Below, one piece after another: positions 14,606 through 21,435 of a stretch of DNA of 24,085 nucleotides (positions are counted from its first letter, which is position 1; every line of letters begins with the position of its first letter). Under the pieces are notes generated by a model. The model made no database searches and had not been told where the DNA came from. It saw nothing but the letters and a program-made list of their open reading frames with translations. Source of the DNA: Bacteroidales bacterium H3. GTDB lineage: Bacteria; Bacteroidota; Bacteroidia; Bacteroidales; Muribaculaceae. The stretch covers positions 1 to 24,085 of the forward strand of contig DAAN01000005.1 of the NCBI GenBank assembly GCA_001701135.1. Reading direction: 5' to 3'. The translations under genes and the position numbers were made by a program.

Positions 14606-15022
14606 ATGAAAATTCTGATATTATGCACCGGTAACAGTTGCCGTAGTCAGATGGCACACGGATTTCTTCAGTCGTTCAGCTCTGATATTGACGTTTTTTC
14701 AGCCGGAACCAGACCTGCTGAAAAGGTAAATCCCAAGGCTGTTGAAGTTATGAAAGAGGCGGGAATTGACATCTCTGACCATAAACCTCACAACGTAGCC
14801 GAATATATCAACGAGCCGTGGGATTATGTGATAACAGTATGCGGAGGTGCCAACGAAAGCTGCCCTGTGTTTGTAGGCAACGTGGAGCATCGCCTTCATA
14901 TCGGTTTTGACGACCCTTCCGATGCAATCGGTTCAGACGAGTTTGTTATGGCTGAATTTCGCAGAGTGCGCGATGAGATAAAAAATAAGTTTGAACAATT
15001 CTATAATGACAATTTGAAATGA
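14606..15022 (+). CDS. arsC: Arsenate reductase, thioredoxin-coupled (LMW-phosphatase fold)
   Basis: A 138-residue enzyme that reduces arsenate to arsenite. The P-loop CTGNSCRS supplies the nucleophile C7 and R13, and C12 lies in the same loop. The resolving pair is C79 and C86 (VITVCGGANESCP). The spacing equals that of the S. aureus pI258 enzyme (C10, C15, C82, C89), which uses thioredoxin for recycling. A C-terminal Asp in the DDPSD segment acts as the general acid in this fold. The cysteine-rich thioredoxin upstream is a plausible reductant. Its stop overlaps the ACR3 start by four bases (ATGA), so product As(III) is made and exported from a coupled pair. Confidence 0.93.
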   Translation: MKILILCTGNSCRSQMAHGFLQSFSSDIDVFSAGTRPAEKVNPKAVEVMKEAGIDISDHKPHNVAEYINEPWDYVITVCGGANESCPVFVGNVEHRLHIGFDDPSDAIGSDEFVMAEFRRVRDEIKNKFEQFYNDNLK

Positions 15023-16059
15023 ATGATAAAAGAGGCATAGGATTCTTTGAGCGTTACCTCTCCGTCTGGGTAGCCCTATGTATTATTGTCGGAATTGCGG
15101 TCGGGCAATTGCTGCCGATTATACCTGAAACACTTGGAAAATGGGAATACGCCAATGTGTCAATACCGATAGCTGTACTGATATGGCTGATGATCTACCC
15201 CATGATGCTGAAAGTGGATTTCCAAAGTGTTAAAAATGTCGGAAAGAGACCTAAAGGAGTTTTTATAACCTGTGTGACAAATTGGCTAATCAAGCCATTT
15301 ACGATGTTTGGCATAGCCTGGTTCTTCTTCTTCGTAGTATTTAAGACATTTATTCCAACGGCACTTGCCGACCAATATCTTGCCGGGGCTGTTCTGCTTG
15401 GAGCTGCTCCATGTACGGCGATGGTGTTTGTATGGAGTTATCTTACAAAGGGAGATGCGGCCTATACACTTGTTCAAGTCGCAGTAAATGACCTTATAAT
15501 TCTGGTGGCTTATGTTCCGATAGTTGGATTCCTTCTCGGTATCGGAGGTATCGCTATTCCATGGGCGACACTTATACTATCAGTCGTATTGTTTGTGGTA
15601 ATTCCGCTTGTCGCTGGAATATTTACAAGGATACTAGTAGTCCGTCGCTATGGAATTGATTACTTTAATACTGTATTTGTCAACAAATTCAACAAGTGTA
15701 CAATTATTGGTTTGTTGCTTACGCTTATAATACTTTTCTCTTTTCAAGGGAAAACGATCCTTTCAAACCCATTGCATATCGTTTTGATTGCTGTCCCGTT
15801 GATAATACAGACCTTCTTAATATTCTTCATTGCATATGGATGGGCTAAAGCATGGAAACTTCCACATAATGTTGCAGCTCCGGCAGGAATGATAGGAGCA
15901 AGTAATTTCTTTGAACTGTCGGTTGCCGTAGCCATCTCTTTATTCGGAGTGCAGTCAGGCGCAGCTCTTGCTACAGTTGTGGGCGTACTGGTAGAAGTGC
16001 CGGTGATGCTTACATTGGTTAAGATTGCTAATAACACAAGAAAATATTTCAAAAATTGA
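15019..16059 (+). CDS. arsB: ACR3-family arsenite efflux transporter
   Basis: A 346-residue inner-membrane protein with about ten helices that exports As(III) using the proton-motive force. Family landmarks are the N-terminal ERYLSVWVALCIIVGIAVGQ, the PMMLKVDF segment, GAAPCTAMVFVWSYL with the conserved substrate Cys C132, the VQVAVNDLI helix, and an acidic residue E326 in the last helix (VEVPVMLTL). Length matches ACR3(1)/ACR3(2) proteins and not the larger ArsB antiporters, although annotation often uses the symbol arsB. It is translationally coupled to arsC. No ArsA ATPase gene is present in the operon, so transport should be driven by the membrane potential alone. Confidence 0.93.
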   Translation: MNDKRGIGFFERYLSVWVALCIIVGIAVGQLLPIIPETLGKWEYANVSIPIAVLIWLMIYPMMLKVDFQSVKNVGKRPKGVFITCVTNWLIKPFTMFGIAWFFFFVVFKTFIPTALADQYLAGAVLLGAAPCTAMVFVWSYLTKGDAAYTLVQVAVNDLIILVAYVPIVGFLLGIGGIAIPWATLILSVVLFVVIPLVAGIFTRILVVRRYGIDYFNTVFVNKFNKCTIIGLLLTLIILFSFQGKTILSNPLHIVLIAVPLIIQTFLIFFIAYGWAKAWKLPHNVAAPAGMIGASNFFELSVAVAISLFGVQSGAALATVVGVLVEVPVMLTLVKIANNTRKYFKN

Positions 16060-16063
16060 AGCT

Positions 16064-16972
16064 ATGAATACATTACTCGATACTCTTTGGTATTTCTGCT
16101 ATATCACGGTTGAGCTTGTCGTATTGTTCATCGTGATAACGGCTCTTGTTGAAATCATCCTGATGTACATACCGCAGGAGAAAATCAGCAAACGTCTTGA
16201 AAAGGCCGGGTTCTTCGGCAACATCTTGGCTGCCGGATTTGGTGCGCTCACACCATTCTGTGCCTGCTCCACAATTCCCATGACTGTGGGATTCCTTAAC
16301 GCCGGAGTGCCTTTTGGCGCAACAATGTCATTTCTCATCGCCTCTCCCTTGCTCAATCCGATTATAATAGCCATGCTTGGCGCATTAGTCGGGATAAAGG
16401 CAATGCTGATATATGTTGCGCTGGCATTTGCCTGTGCCGTTATATTCGGATGGTTCCTGCAAAAAATAGATGCTCAAAAGTGGATGAAAAATGTACGATT
16501 GAAAAAATCGTCATGTGGTTGCGGTGAGGCAGATATGGTTAATCCAAAGCTATTACCGTGGGGTCGTAAACTCTCCATTGCTTTTCGCTCGGCATGGAAC
16601 AGTCTGCGCCCGATCATCTGGTATTTGCTCATAGGTGTTGCCCTCGGAGCCGTCATATATGGTTATATGCCGTCTGACTTTGTATTGAAGATTGCCGGTC
16701 CTCAGAATCCCTTTGCGGTTCCTGTTGCCGCCATTCTCGGAGTTCCTCTATACATCAGGGCTGAGACTGCAATACCTATCGGTGTGGCATTGATGGGCAA
16801 AGGCATGAGTATCGGAGCTGTGATAGCACTCGTTATCGGTGGTGCAGGCATGGCAATTCCGGAAATGTCGATGCTTGCAAGTATCTTCAAAAAGAAACTT
16901 GTCGCCATGATTGTCGCTGTAATATTCCTGACGGCTGTAATCTCAGGGTATCTGTTTAATATTCTCCTGTAA
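16064..16972 (+). CDS. DUF318/ArsP-type permease, short form
   Basis: A 302-residue protein with about eight helices. The start chosen is the ATG at 16064 (MNTLLDTLWYF); the 13 codons open upstream overlap the ACR3 gene. The family signature LTPFCACSTIPMTVGFLNAG has C66 and C68, followed by SFLIASPLLNP; the second half repeats the plan with RAETAIPIGVALMGKG and IPEMSMLAS. A cytoplasmic loop holds a CGCG pair (C151, C153). It resembles methylarsenite exporter ArsP in size and layout more than the 446-residue permease earlier in the operon does. It lies 4 bp after the ACR3 gene and is the last gene of the operon. A weak hairpin (16987-17002) follows but I cannot call a firm terminator. Confidence 0.82.
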   Translation: MNTLLDTLWYFCYITVELVVLFIVITALVEIILMYIPQEKISKRLEKAGFFGNILAAGFGALTPFCACSTIPMTVGFLNAGVPFGATMSFLIASPLLNPIIIAMLGALVGIKAMLIYVALAFACAVIFGWFLQKIDAQKWMKNVRLKKSSCGCGEADMVNPKLLPWGRKLSIAFRSAWNSLRPIIWYLLIGVALGAVIYGYMPSDFVLKIAGPQNPFAVPVAAILGVPLYIRAETAIPIGVALMGKGMSIGAVIALVIGGAGMAIPEMSMLASIFKKKLVAMIVAVIFLTAVISGYLFNILL

Positions 16973-17011
16973 TCCTATATAATTAACTGAATATTTTCAG
17001 TAGTATACACA

Positions 17012-17028
17012 TTAAAAGGCATTAAATA
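17012..17028 (-). repeat. Right copy of the 17-bp inverted repeat flanking the arsenic operon
   Basis: TTAAAAGGCATTAAATA on the plus strand; it pairs with 11120-11136 with one mismatch. It lies 40 bp after the last permease gene. Confidence 0.55.
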
Positions 17029-17080
17029 GGCGTAGGGATAAAGGGAAAAATGAAAAAATCGAAAAATAAATAATAAAAAA

Positions 17081-17112
17081 TTTGGCAGGAATAAAAAAAC
17101 TGCGTACCTTTG
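17081..17112 (+). promoter_or_regulatory. Promoter of tRNA-Lys
   Basis: TTTG (17081-17084) and TACCTTTG (17105-17112) with 20 nt between them form a full-consensus Bacteroidetes promoter about 52 nt before the tRNA. Confidence 0.7.
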
Positions 17113-17163
17113 CAACGCAATTCGGAAAACGCCCTTTGGCTATCCGATAATCAATTGCAACAT

Positions 17164-17236
17164 GACTCCGTAGCTCAGTTGGTAGAGCAACTGACTCTTA
17201 ATCAGTGGGTCGAGAGTTCGAGCCTCTCCGGGGTCA
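17164..17236 (+). tRNA. tRNA-Lys (anticodon CTT)
   Basis: A 73-nt tRNA. Acceptor GACTCCG pairs with CGGGGTC (one T-G pair), D-stem GCTC/GAGC, anticodon stem ACTGA/TCAGT with loop CTCTTAA and anticodon CTT, T-stem GAGAG/CTCTC with loop TTCGAGC, discriminator A. CCA is not encoded. The integrase gene and a repeat cluster follow within 520 bp, so its 3' half is a likely attachment site of the integrative element. No second copy of the 3' end is found before 24085. Confidence 0.96.
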
Positions 17237-17260
17237 CAAAACAAAATGGCAAAACGCCGC

Positions 17261-17296
17261 AAAGCACTGAAATCACTTGATTTTCAGTGCTTTTTT
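17261..17296 (+). terminator. Terminator after tRNA-Lys
   Basis: Stem AAAGCACTGAAA (17261-17272) / TTTCAGTGCTTT (17282-17293), perfect over 12 bp, with a run of six T to 17296. It lies just inside the presumed element. Confidence 0.85.
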
Positions 17297-17336
17297 AATT
17301 TGCCAAGATTTCAGTCCTGCGCAGAATACAGAGGTT

Positions 17337-17650
17337 GTGAGTGAGTCATTAGTGAGTACTCACTTCCGTGAGTAATTCGACTCACGGTTGGCAGAAACCG
17401 TCAGTGAGTCGGCTGAGTTATCGGCAGTTAGCCTATAAGTAAGCCTCTCAAAGTGGGGTTTTGAACGCGGGAGCGAACCTTTGACCCGGTTAGGGTCGCA
17501 ATTTTCGGAGTTTCTAAACACTCTTTAACTCTTGAAATATTATTTAACTATATATCCCCTCTCAAACGACTTCACAACGCCGATTTCTGCGCTTTGCGCC
17601 GTTTTACTCCGTGAGTCCGACTCACGGTTTATAGGATAACTGGCGTGAGT
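17337..17650. repeat. Cluster of GTGAGT units and palindromes between tRNA-Lys and the integrase gene
   Basis: The hexamer GTGAGT occurs seven times on the plus strand (starts 17337, 17341, 17352, 17368, 17404, 17611, 17645) and three times on the minus strand (17358, 17380, 17620). Three palindromes are made from it: AGTGAGTACTCACT at 17351-17364, CCGTGAGT/ACTCACGG at 17366-17387 and the same arms at 17609-17627. A further inverted pair CAGTTAGCCTATAA (17425-17438) and its 13/14 reverse complement (17629-17642) frames the middle. This 450-bp stretch has no gene. Its place fits arm-type binding sites for integrase or excisionase; that role is inference. Confidence 0.75.
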
Positions 17651-17728
17651 TACGTAGATGACTTTCTCCGCGAGATTAGATGCTTTTCTTCGTTTTGATA
17701 TGTCGGGTAAAATGATTATATTTAAGTA

Positions 17729-17741
17729 ACCATTAAACCCA
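17729..17741 (+). promoter_or_regulatory. Shared leader motif before the integrase start
   Basis: ACCATTAAACCCA, 7 nt before the ATG at 17749. It is the plus-strand version of the motif found before three minus-strand genes of the element (near 19617, 21444 and 23124). Confidence 0.55.
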
Positions 17742-17748
17742 CAGAGAA

Positions 17749-18981
17749 ATGACATCCGATTCTTATTTCACCTTGACTTTCTATGCCAGAAAGCCAAAGA
17801 CCGACAGGAGCGAATATCCGCTCTACGCCCGCATCTCGGTCGGCGGGCAGATGACCGAGTTTACTATCGGCCGTTCCGTGAATCCAAAGCACTGGAACCA
17901 GAAACGCAACGTGAGTGACGGCACATCGCGCCGCGACAAGGAACTTAACAAATTCCTCGAAATGGTGCGTGCCCGTTTCTGTGAAATCCACAATATGCTG
18001 ATCCGCGAGAACAAGCTGGTTAATCCCGCAATCCTTAAAGCCCATTATCTCGGCACTATGGAAAAGCCGAAGATGATGTGTGAGGTATTCCGCGAAGCTA
18101 ACGAAAAACGCAAGGAGGAACTCGACCGTGGCGACATAGTTAAGCCTACCTATCAGCGTTGGACCCGCTGCGCCGACTATCTGGAGGATTTCTTTCAGCT
18201 CCACTTCAATGCCCCCGACCTCCCAATAAAGGAGGTTACATCCGGTATGCTTGATGATTTCGAGCATTTTCTCCGCATGAAGAAAGGGTGCGCCAACAAT
18301 GCCGCCGTCCGTTATCTGCGCTGTGTGAAAAATGTGTTGCAGTATGCACTGGCACACAAGTGGATCACCCACGACCCGTTCATAGGGAAAAAATATCAGC
18401 GCACATACAGCGAGCGTCAGTTTCTGACTGAGGCCGAACTCAAGGTCATAATGGAACTTGACCTGAAAGAGTTGCCCCGTCTGGAGATAGTACGCGACAC
18501 TTTCGTGTTCTGCTGCTTCACCGGACTTGCGTTCTGCGACATGAAAGCCCTTACATACGATGATATACAAGATGACGATAAGGGCAACACATGGGTGCGC
18601 AAAGCCCGCGCAAAGACGGGAGAGATGTGCATCGTGCCCATGCTGGAGGTGCCCCGTCAGCTCATTCTCAAATATGCCGAGCATCCTGTAGTCAAGGAAA
18701 AGGGAGTGGTAATGCCCGTGATAACCAACCAGAAGATGAACGCATATCTCAAAGAGATTGCTGATCTGGCAAAAATAAAGAAGCATCTCACAACTCACGT
18801 TGCCCGACACACATTCGCCTCGATGTCGCTGTGCAACAACGTATCAATCGAGGTTATCTCCAAGATGCTCGGTCACAGCGATATCAAGACAACGCAAATC
18901 TACGCAAAGATGCAAGACCAAGCCGTATATGACGGCATGGCTACGATGCGAAGCAAGTTCAATACTCTTCAAATCGTCTGA
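17749..18981 (+). CDS. int: Tyrosine site-specific recombinase (integrase) of the Bacteroidetes element type
   Basis: A 410-residue recombinase that should integrate and excise the element. It has an N-terminal arm-binding-like domain (about 1-100), a SAM-like core-binding domain (about 110-215) and a catalytic domain (about 225-400). Catalytic residues seen are K289 (in KARAKTGEM), H350 and R353 (THVARHTF), H376 (LGHSD) and nucleophile Y385 (TTQIYAKM). The first catalytic Arg, normally in TGLR, is replaced by A261 in FTGLAFCD; the CTnDOT integrase also lacks it, with Ser at that place. The start at 17749 follows the shared leader motif. It is convergent with the HTH genes, with only 59 bp between stops. 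No RNA hairpin is clear in that gap. Confidence 0.93.
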   Translation: MTSDSYFTLTFYARKPKTDRSEYPLYARISVGGQMTEFTIGRSVNPKHWNQKRNVSDGTSRRDKELNKFLEMVRARFCEIHNMLIRENKLVNPAILKAHYLGTMEKPKMMCEVFREANEKRKEELDRGDIVKPTYQRWTRCADYLEDFFQLHFNAPDLPIKEVTSGMLDDFEHFLRMKKGCANNAAVRYLRCVKNVLQYALAHKWITHDPFIGKKYQRTYSERQFLTEAELKVIMELDLKELPRLEIVRDTFVFCCFTGLAFCDMKALTYDDIQDDDKGNTWVRKARAKTGEMCIVPMLEVPRQLILKYAEHPVVKEKGVVMPVITNQKMNAYLKEIADLAKIKKHLTTHVARHTFASMSLCNNVSIEVISKMLGHSDIKTTQIYAKMQDQAVYDGMATMRSKFNTLQIV

Positions 18982-19040
18982 CAACAACCATCTGAAGCAG
19001 AAACGCGGTCATCGGAAAATCCGGTGGCCGCGTCTCATGT

Positions 19041-19325
19041 TCAGTATCTGGGTCTATAGGTGGATTTCAAAAATGTTTCCACATCGTCATCAGCATATAG
19101 TATCTTGCCGTCAAGCCGGTAATAGGCTATCAGTCCGCTATCACGATATTCCTGCAAGGTACGTCTTGAAATATTGAGTTTATCAGCGAGTTGGGCATCA
19201 GTATAGAATCTTTTGCCCAGAAATAATGGCTGGATTTCTTCGCTCAGTCTTTCTACAAGTTCAAGTATCGCCAGACTGTCGGCATAGAAATTCTCAATAT
19301 CGCATTTACGAATGGTGTCCTTCAT
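19041..19325 (-). CDS. Small helix-turn-helix protein, excisionase-like
   Basis: A 94-residue protein. Residues 1-36 form a helical N-terminal region, and 38-90 an HTH_17/MerR-like winged-helix unit: YTDAQLADKLNISRRTLQEY, then a turn and the wing SGLIAYYRLDGKILYADDD, then EEFL-like VETFLK. This is the layout of Bacteroidetes excisionase-type proteins such as the small Xis factors of CTnDOT, which bend DNA at the attachment site. It overlaps the upstream HTH gene by 20 bp, so the two are translated as a pair and probably act together. It is the last gene of the minus-strand set and converges with int. Confidence 0.8.
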   Translation of the reverse strand: MKDTIRKCDIENFYADSLAILELVERLSEEIQPLFLGKRFYTDAQLADKLNISRRTLQEYRDSGLIAYYRLDGKILYADDDVETFLKSTYRPRY

Positions 19326-19608
19326 CAGAAATGGCTTCTACTCGTTCAAGAAGGCGAAAAGCATCATCGGCGAGATACAGATAACTTTTGCCGCTTTTTA
19401 CAAATCCTATACGTCCGCTTTTCTTAAGAGAACGTGCTTTTGAAGGAGAGATATTGAGAAACTCGCAAAGCTGTTCCAGCGTAAGCCAATCGTCAGGCTC
19501 TTTGTTGCGCACTCGCTCGTAAAGACCCGTTATTACCTTGCGCAGATAGGCAGTCCGATCGAGAATCTCCTCCAATACAGACCTTTCAATCTGGATAAAT
19601 TCTGACAT
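19306..19608 (-). CDS. Helix-turn-helix protein, excisionase-like, second of a pair
   Basis: A 100-residue protein with a helical N-terminus (about 1-35) and an HTH_17-like unit from about 41 to 90 (WLTLEQLCEFLNISPSKARS, then SGRIGFVKSGKSYLYLADDA). It is a distant paralogue in layout of the HTH protein it overlaps. Its start at 19608 is preceded by AAATTT and the leader motif ACCACTAAATCCAC, and by a terminator hairpin, so its expression is probably controlled in the leader. Together with the topoisomerase-like gene upstream it resembles the xis-exc excision module of CTnDOT; direct DNA binding at attL/attR is the expected role but not shown. Confidence 0.8.
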   Translation of the reverse strand: MSEFIQIERSVLEEILDRTAYLRKVITGLYERVRNKEPDDWLTLEQLCEFLNISPSKARSLKKSGRIGFVKSGKSYLYLADDAFRLLERVEAISDEGHHS

Positions 19609-19694
19609 AAATTTCAGTGGATTTAGTGGTGGTGTGGATAAGAACTGTAAAAAGGCAGCGGGTATCCCTCCCGCTGCCTCACCACTAAATCCAC
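19609..19694 (-). promoter_or_regulatory. Attenuator-like leader of the HTH pair
   Basis: Read on the minus strand: GTGGATTTAGTGGT (19694-19681), then an intrinsic terminator with 10-bp arms AGGCAGCGGG/CCCGCTGCCT (19679-19670 and 19662-19653) and a T run, then ACCACTAAATCCAC (19630-19617), which is the exact complement of the first segment, then eight nt and the ATG. Pairing of the outer segments would hide the motif next to the start codon. Termination plus sequestration is the inferred logic. Confidence 0.65.
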
Positions 19695-19729
19695 AATCAA
19701 AAATAAAATTTATGACTGCGATTCAGTGG

Positions 19730-19737
19730 CAAAGTTA
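19730..19737 (-). promoter_or_regulatory. Candidate -7 box for the HTH pair
   Basis: On the minus strand TAACTTTG, full match to TAnnTTTG, about 115 nt before the ATG at 19608 and placed so that the transcript would contain the whole attenuator-like leader. The -33 region is not recognisable. An inverted pair ATTTCTATC/GATAGAAAT (19741-19749 and 19782-19790) lies immediately upstream and could be an operator. Confidence 0.45.
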
Positions 19738-19815
19738 GCGATTTCTATCCGATTTTCGGCTATGTTGGGCCGGTTATTTTTGATAGAAATGCGATTTACA
19801 GCGGATTGCAGCGTT

Positions 19816-21435
19816 TTACTCTCCGACTTCAGGGTCGATTGTCTCTATCATGCACAGCAAGGAGCCGGAAAAGTCCTCGATTACCGACCGTCCGGATTGG
19901 TCGCCTTGATAGAGGTCGTTAGCCTCGAACTGCCATGTGAGCAGCATCTCGGCGAACTCGTGTCCGGCAAATTCGTCATATACATACTGGCCTTCGGGCG
20001 AGAGATACACATCGTCGCCGTCGAGGGTGACGAGTCCCTTGCGTATGAGGCTGTCCAGTGCGCTGCCGTAGTCGCCGGTTTCCAGCGTGTACGGTACGTT
20101 GGTGTGCATCATCTCATCGACATACTCCGCCTTTGAGGTCACGGCGCACATCACATCGGTGAAGGCGTTGGATTCGGCTACCGGGGCATCGCAGGGATAT
20201 ACCGCCGCGTCTGCGATTGTAACACCTGTCTGGAACGTGCCCGTCTCGGTCACTTCATACGCCTCTCCGGTAAGCTCCCACTGGCGGTAGAACACGGCTT
20301 CGCCTATCTTGAACTCGACGGTGGCATACTTGCGGCTCGGCTGTTGCTCCACAACTGTCTTCATGCGGTTGAATATAAGCCAGTAGAGTTGCTTCTCCTT
20401 TTCAGGCAGTTCCCGGTCTATGGCGCGGAGAGTGATTATCGCGTGGTGGTCGATGGTCGCGTCGTTCTCGCCCCAGCGGTAACCGGGAGTGTCGGGAAAT
20501 ACCGTCCGGATATGTTCACGGAGCTTTTCAGGCAGATGCGAGCAACGTGTCAGGGGCGACGAGATAAGCCCCTTGTCATAAAGGCTCTGTGCCAGTCTGA
20601 GAGTCTGGGCGGGCATGAAGCCGAGATTGTTGAAGGCATCCATCTGGAGCGTGAGCAGTGTGTGAAAACGGATATTGAAGCGGTCGGTCTCGTCAACCGT
20701 CAGCGTGGCCGATACCGTCTCACCGACAGGGATTTCTTCGGCGACTGCGAGAGCGTCTTCCTCGGCCTCCCATACGGCTTCGGATTCAAATCCCTCGCCG
20801 CCGTTGACATTCACACGGATTGAATGTCCGTCGGGGATACCGTTATAGTTGTCGAAACGGCCGGTAAGGTCGCCCACATAATCGAGAGCGATTGCCTCCT
20901 GACGGGTAAGGTCATATTCGGGCAGTCCGATATGGAGAAATGTCTGGTTGATGTTGTATGTGAACATCAGATCCATGCCTTTAGACACAAGGCCGGTCTG
21001 TGCGAGGCGGTGCAGGTGTCGCCCGGACTCGCGGAAGTGTAAGGCTCCGCGTATGGCGCCGTAGCTGAGGCGCGTGAGCCACATACGGCTGCGGGGGCAA
21101 CCGACACGGAAATGTCGGCAGATGTTGAAGAAGCGTGCCTGTGCGTCGGCTCCACCGTCGGAGGCGAACACCACTTCCCCGGCTGCACGGAACAAGGGTT
21201 TGAGCTGTCGCTCCAGCTCTTTCATCGCCACCGACATACGGAACTTGTCGGGCATGAAGGGATATTCTCCCTCGGCCAGTTCGCACAGCGGAGTCTGGCG
21301 TATGAAACGGGGCGGGATGTTGGCGACGGTGACGGTGTCGGATGTGTAGATGCCGTTGGCGGCTTCGGTGTTCGCGCCCAGAGAAAGGGCAACGGTCTTG
21401 GTGGCGAGAATGTTCTCGCAGATAATAAGAATCAT
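19816..21435 (-). CDS. Degenerate type IA topoisomerase-like protein (Exc-like), catalytic residues lost
   Basis: A 539-residue protein with the fold plan of type IA topoisomerases. The Toprim domain (about 1-125) keeps E7 (ICENILAT), but the DxDxE cluster is changed to ASDGGADAQA, residues 91-100. WLTRLSYGAIRGAL (119-132) and the TLLTLQMDAFNNLGF / TLRLAQSLYDKGLIS segments (259-292) are clear family matches. The active-site ITYPRT reads ISSPLT, with S293 in place of the catalytic Tyr and L295 for Arg. The later DHHAIIT motif is kept (329-335). DNA cleavage should therefore be impossible, while a clamp-like DNA-binding fold may remain. In CTnDOT a topoisomerase III-like protein, Exc, helps excision; this is a probable relative. 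It is preceded by a 225-bp leader with a hairpin and the shared motif. It is shorter than TopB (about 650). Confidence 0.8.
   Translation of the reverse strand: MILIICENILATKTVALSLGANTEAANGIYTSDTVTVANIPPRFIRQTPLCELAEGEYPFMPDKFRMSVAMKELERQLKPLFRAAGEVVFASDGGADAQARFFNICRHFRVGCPRSRMWLTRLSYGAIRGALHFRESGRHLHRLAQTGLVSKGMDLMFTYNINQTFLHIGLPEYDLTRQEAIALDYVGDLTGRFDNYNGIPDGHSIRVNVNGGEGFESEAVWEAEEDALAVAEEIPVGETVSATLTVDETDRFNIRFHTLLTLQMDAFNNLGFMPAQTLRLAQSLYDKGLISSPLTRCSHLPEKLREHIRTVFPDTPGYRWGENDATIDHHAIITLRAIDRELPEKEKQLYWLIFNRMKTVVEQQPSRKYATVEFKIGEAVFYRQWELTGEAYEVTETGTFQTGVTIADAAVYPCDAPVAESNAFTDVMCAVTSKAEYVDEMMHTNVPYTLETGDYGSALDSLIRKGLVTLDGDDVYLSPEGQYVYDEFAGHEFAEMLLTWQFEANDLYQGDQSGRSVIEDFSGSLLCMIETIDPEVGE

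Noticed and set aside
16025..16063. 13-residue extension of the short permease
   Set aside because: It overlaps the ACR3 coding end; the ATG at 16064 follows the ACR3 stop directly.
17337..17650. CRISPR array
   Set aside because: The repeated unit is only a hexamer in both orientations at irregular spacing, without spacers of constant length or cas genes.
17540..17755. 71-residue minus-strand frame in the gap before int
   Set aside because: It crosses the GTGAGT palindrome region and the integrase start, has no recognisable domain and no leader signal.
19681..19738. Plus-strand copy of the leader motif followed by an ATG and a 8-codon frame
   Set aside because: It is the left arm of the minus-strand inverted repeat read backwards; there is no plus-strand promoter or gene after it.
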